16,579 nucleotides of DNA from Citricoccus sp. WCRC_4 (GTDB lineage Bacteria > Actinomycetota > Actinomycetes > Actinomycetales > Micrococcaceae): contig JAPFFX010000387.1 in the NCBI GenBank assembly GCA_026645375.1, positions 1-16,579 of the forward strand, in the 5' to 3' direction. Within the stretch, counting starts at the first letter, position 1, and each line of letters starts with the position of its first letter. The notes under the pieces were generated by a model that saw only the letters and a list, made by a program, of their open reading frames with translations, had not been told where the DNA came from and made no database searches. A program made the translations under genes and the position numbers. Shown piece after piece: positions 15,188 through 16,579 of this stretch.

Positions 15188-16027
15188 ATGGACCACGGGC
15201 ACGGAACGGGACCCGGCACCGGCGCCCCCGTCGGTTCCGGAGGGACCGACGCCCTGGGCTGGGCCGCGGTCGACGGCGTCCTCGTCCTGTTCCTGGTGGT
15301 CGCCGCCGCCGGCTACGCGGTGGCGCTGCGGGCGTCCCGCGTCCGCTCCCGGTGGCCGGTCCGGCGGACCGTGTGCTGGTACGCGGGGCTGGGGTGCGTG
15401 GCGGCGGCGCTGCTCGGACCGGTCGGGCAGGCCGCCCGCGGGGGCTTCACCGCCCACATGACCGGGCACCTGCTGCTGGGCATGATCGCTCCCCTGCTGC
15501 TCGTGCTGGCCGCGCCGGTGACCCTGGTCCTGCGGGCGCTGCCCGTGCGCGCGGCGCGGTCCCTGACGCGCCTGCTGCGCCGGCGGGCCGTGCGGGTGAT
15601 CACGCACCCGGTGGTCACGGCCGTGCTCAGTGCCGGCGGGTTGTGGGTCCTGTACACGACGGCGCTGTATCCGCTGATGCACGGCTCGCCCCTGGTGCAC
15701 GCGCTGGTGCACGCCCACGTCCTGCTGGCCGGCTACCTCTTCACGGCCGCACTGGTGGGACCGGACCCGGATCCCCACCGGACATCGATGGCGATGCGTT
15801 CGGTGGTACTGGTCGCCTTCATCGCGTCCCACTCGGTCCTGGCCAAGTGGCTCTTCGCGCACCCTCCGGCCGGGGTGGGCCAGGCGGACGGGCAGGCCGG
15901 CGCCCAGCTGATGTACTACGGCGGGGACGCCGTGGACGTGCTGCTGATCGTGCTCCTGTTCAGCCGCTGGTATGCCACCACCCGGCCCCGGGCGCGGGTG
16001 CCTGCCGGGATGCGGACCGGGCCCTAG
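15188..16027 (+). CDS. ctaG: Cytochrome c oxidase assembly factor CtaG (caa3-type family)
   Basis: A 279-residue membrane protein of the caa3_CtaG family, needed in Bacillus for assembly of active caa3 oxidase and thought to act at copper insertion. About seven membrane segments are visible (near 23-46, 61-82, 93-116, 138-161, 171-190, 204-223, 245-261). Family features are HMTGHLLLGMIAPLLL (His90, His94), HALVHAHVLLAGYLF (His171, 175, 177), ASHSVLAKWLF (His215) and LMYYGGDAVDVLLI near the end. I prefer the ATG at 15188, which gives MDHGHG 11 bp after the DUF2243 stop. A GTG at 15143 in the same frame would add 15 residues and overlap that gene by 34 bp; neither has a good ribosome binding site. 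The stop overlaps the whiA stop on the other strand within CTAG. Confidence 0.9.
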   Translation: MDHGHGTGPGTGAPVGSGGTDALGWAAVDGVLVLFLVVAAAGYAVALRASRVRSRWPVRRTVCWYAGLGCVAAALLGPVGQAARGGFTAHMTGHLLLGMIAPLLLVLAAPVTLVLRALPVRAARSLTRLLRRRAVRVITHPVVTAVLSAGGLWVLYTTALYPLMHGSPLVHALVHAHVLLAGYLFTAALVGPDPDPHRTSMAMRSVVLVAFIASHSVLAKWLFAHPPAGVGQADGQAGAQLMYYGGDAVDVLLIVLLFSRWYATTRPRARVPAGMRTGP

Positions 16028-16579
16028 TCCTCCTCCGTCGCGGACGGCGCCTCGGCGTGCAGGGCGGCGTCGGTACTGGGCAGGCCCTCCTCCGCGGCGC
16101 GCTTGTCCGCCATGGCCAGCAGGCGGCGGATGCGTCCGGCGATCGCGTCCTTCGTCATGGGCGGATCGGCCAGCCGGCCCAGTTCGTCCAGCGAGGCCTG
16201 CTTGTGCTGGACCCGGAGCCGCCCGGCGTACTTGAGGTGGTCGGGCACCTCCTCGCCGAGGATCTCCAGCGCGCGCTCCACCCGTGCCCCGGCGGCGACC
16301 GCGGCCTGGGCCGAGCGGCGCAGGTTGGCGTCGTCGAAGTTCACGAGACGGTTCACGCCCGCACGCACCTCACGGCGCTGCCGCAGCTGGTCCCACTCGG
16401 TCGCGGTGCGCTCGGCGCCCATCGACGCGAGCATCGAGCGGATGGCCTCGCCGTCGCGCACGACGACGCGGGGAACTCCTCGCACCTCGCGGGCCTTGGC
16501 GGAGACGCCGATGCGGTGCGCGGCGCCGACGAGCGCCATCGCCGCCTCGGGGGCCGGGCAGGTGACCTCGAGCGCCGCC
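16024..16579 (-). CDS. whiA: DNA-binding protein WhiA, C-terminal part (runs off the window)
   Basis: The frame is open from the window edge to a TAG at 16026-16024, giving about 184 C-terminal residues. WhiA pairs a degenerate LAGLIDADG homing-endonuclease-like fold with a C-terminal helix-turn-helix. It controls sporulation septation with WhiB in Streptomyces and is widespread in Gram-positive bacteria. Visible here are LEVTCPAPEAAMALVGAA from the first domain, RREVRAGVNRLVNFDDANLR in the linker, and the HTH with HKQASLDELGRLADPPMTKDAIAGRIRRLLAMADKRA. An internal ATG at 16539 should not be taken as the start, because homology continues upstream to the edge. In most Actinobacteria whiA directly precedes gap; here sodA and the DUF2243-ctaG pair lie between them. 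Confidence 0.95.
   Translation of the reverse strand, partial: AALEVTCPAPEAAMALVGAAHRIGVSAKAREVRGVPRVVVRDGEAIRSMLASMGAERTATEWDQLRQRREVRAGVNRLVNFDDANLRRSAQAAVAAGARVERALEILGEEVPDHLKYAGRLRVQHKQASLDELGRLADPPMTKDAIAGRIRRLLAMADKRAAEEGLPSTDAALHAEAPSATEED

Overview
The window is very GC-rich chromosomal DNA. Its gene order (ctaB divergent from tkt-tal-pgi-zwf-opcA-pgl, converging on secG-tpiA-pgk-gap, with whiA beyond) is characteristic of Actinobacteria. The protein sequences look most like the Micrococcaceae (Arthrobacter/Kocuria/Micrococcus/Citricoccus relatives). I cannot name a genus from sequence alone.

Layout. (1) Positions 1-425 hold the remains of a GNAT acetyltransferase, broken by a frameshifting deletion over its acetyl-CoA loop. 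(2) 501-1490 (minus) is ctaB, the heme O synthase that supplies heme to the terminal oxidases. (3) 1778-10160 (plus) is a six-gene carbon operon: transketolase, transaldolase, glucose-6-phosphate isomerase, glucose-6-phosphate dehydrogenase, its assembly factor OpcA and 6-phosphogluconolactonase. The last four genes overlap one another, which points to translational coupling. Together they cover the entry to the oxidative pentose phosphate pathway, its non-oxidative shuffling and the link to glycolysis. (4) 10227-13653 (minus) runs gap, pgk, tpiA, secG, i.e. lower glycolysis plus a Sec translocase subunit, tail-to-tail with the first operon. (5) 13767-14390 (minus) is a Mn-type superoxide dismutase with a strong terminator hairpin behind it and a structured leader in front. 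(6) 14667-16027 (plus) is a two-gene membrane cassette, a DUF2243 protein plus CtaG. It sits between sodA and whiA and runs against its neighbours. (7) 16024-16579 (minus) is the C-terminal part of whiA, which runs off the window.

Most of the window is conserved housekeeping, and I see no defence system, mobile element, CRISPR array, tRNA or rRNA. The parts least explained by known biology are the 276-bp divergent region between sodA and the DUF2243 gene, and the DUF2243-CtaG pair itself. The intergenic region carries a 44-bp interrupted palindrome with 14-bp arms, a second smaller dyad and two leader hairpins. The DUF2243 protein has many histidines in or next to its membrane segments and may be an uncharacterised partner in cytochrome oxidase metal or heme assembly; this is inference. 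Smaller oddities are an exact 11-bp tandem duplication between gap and pgk, a roughly 20-residue insertion in Zwf, and ctaG/whiA stop codons that share a CTAG palindrome.
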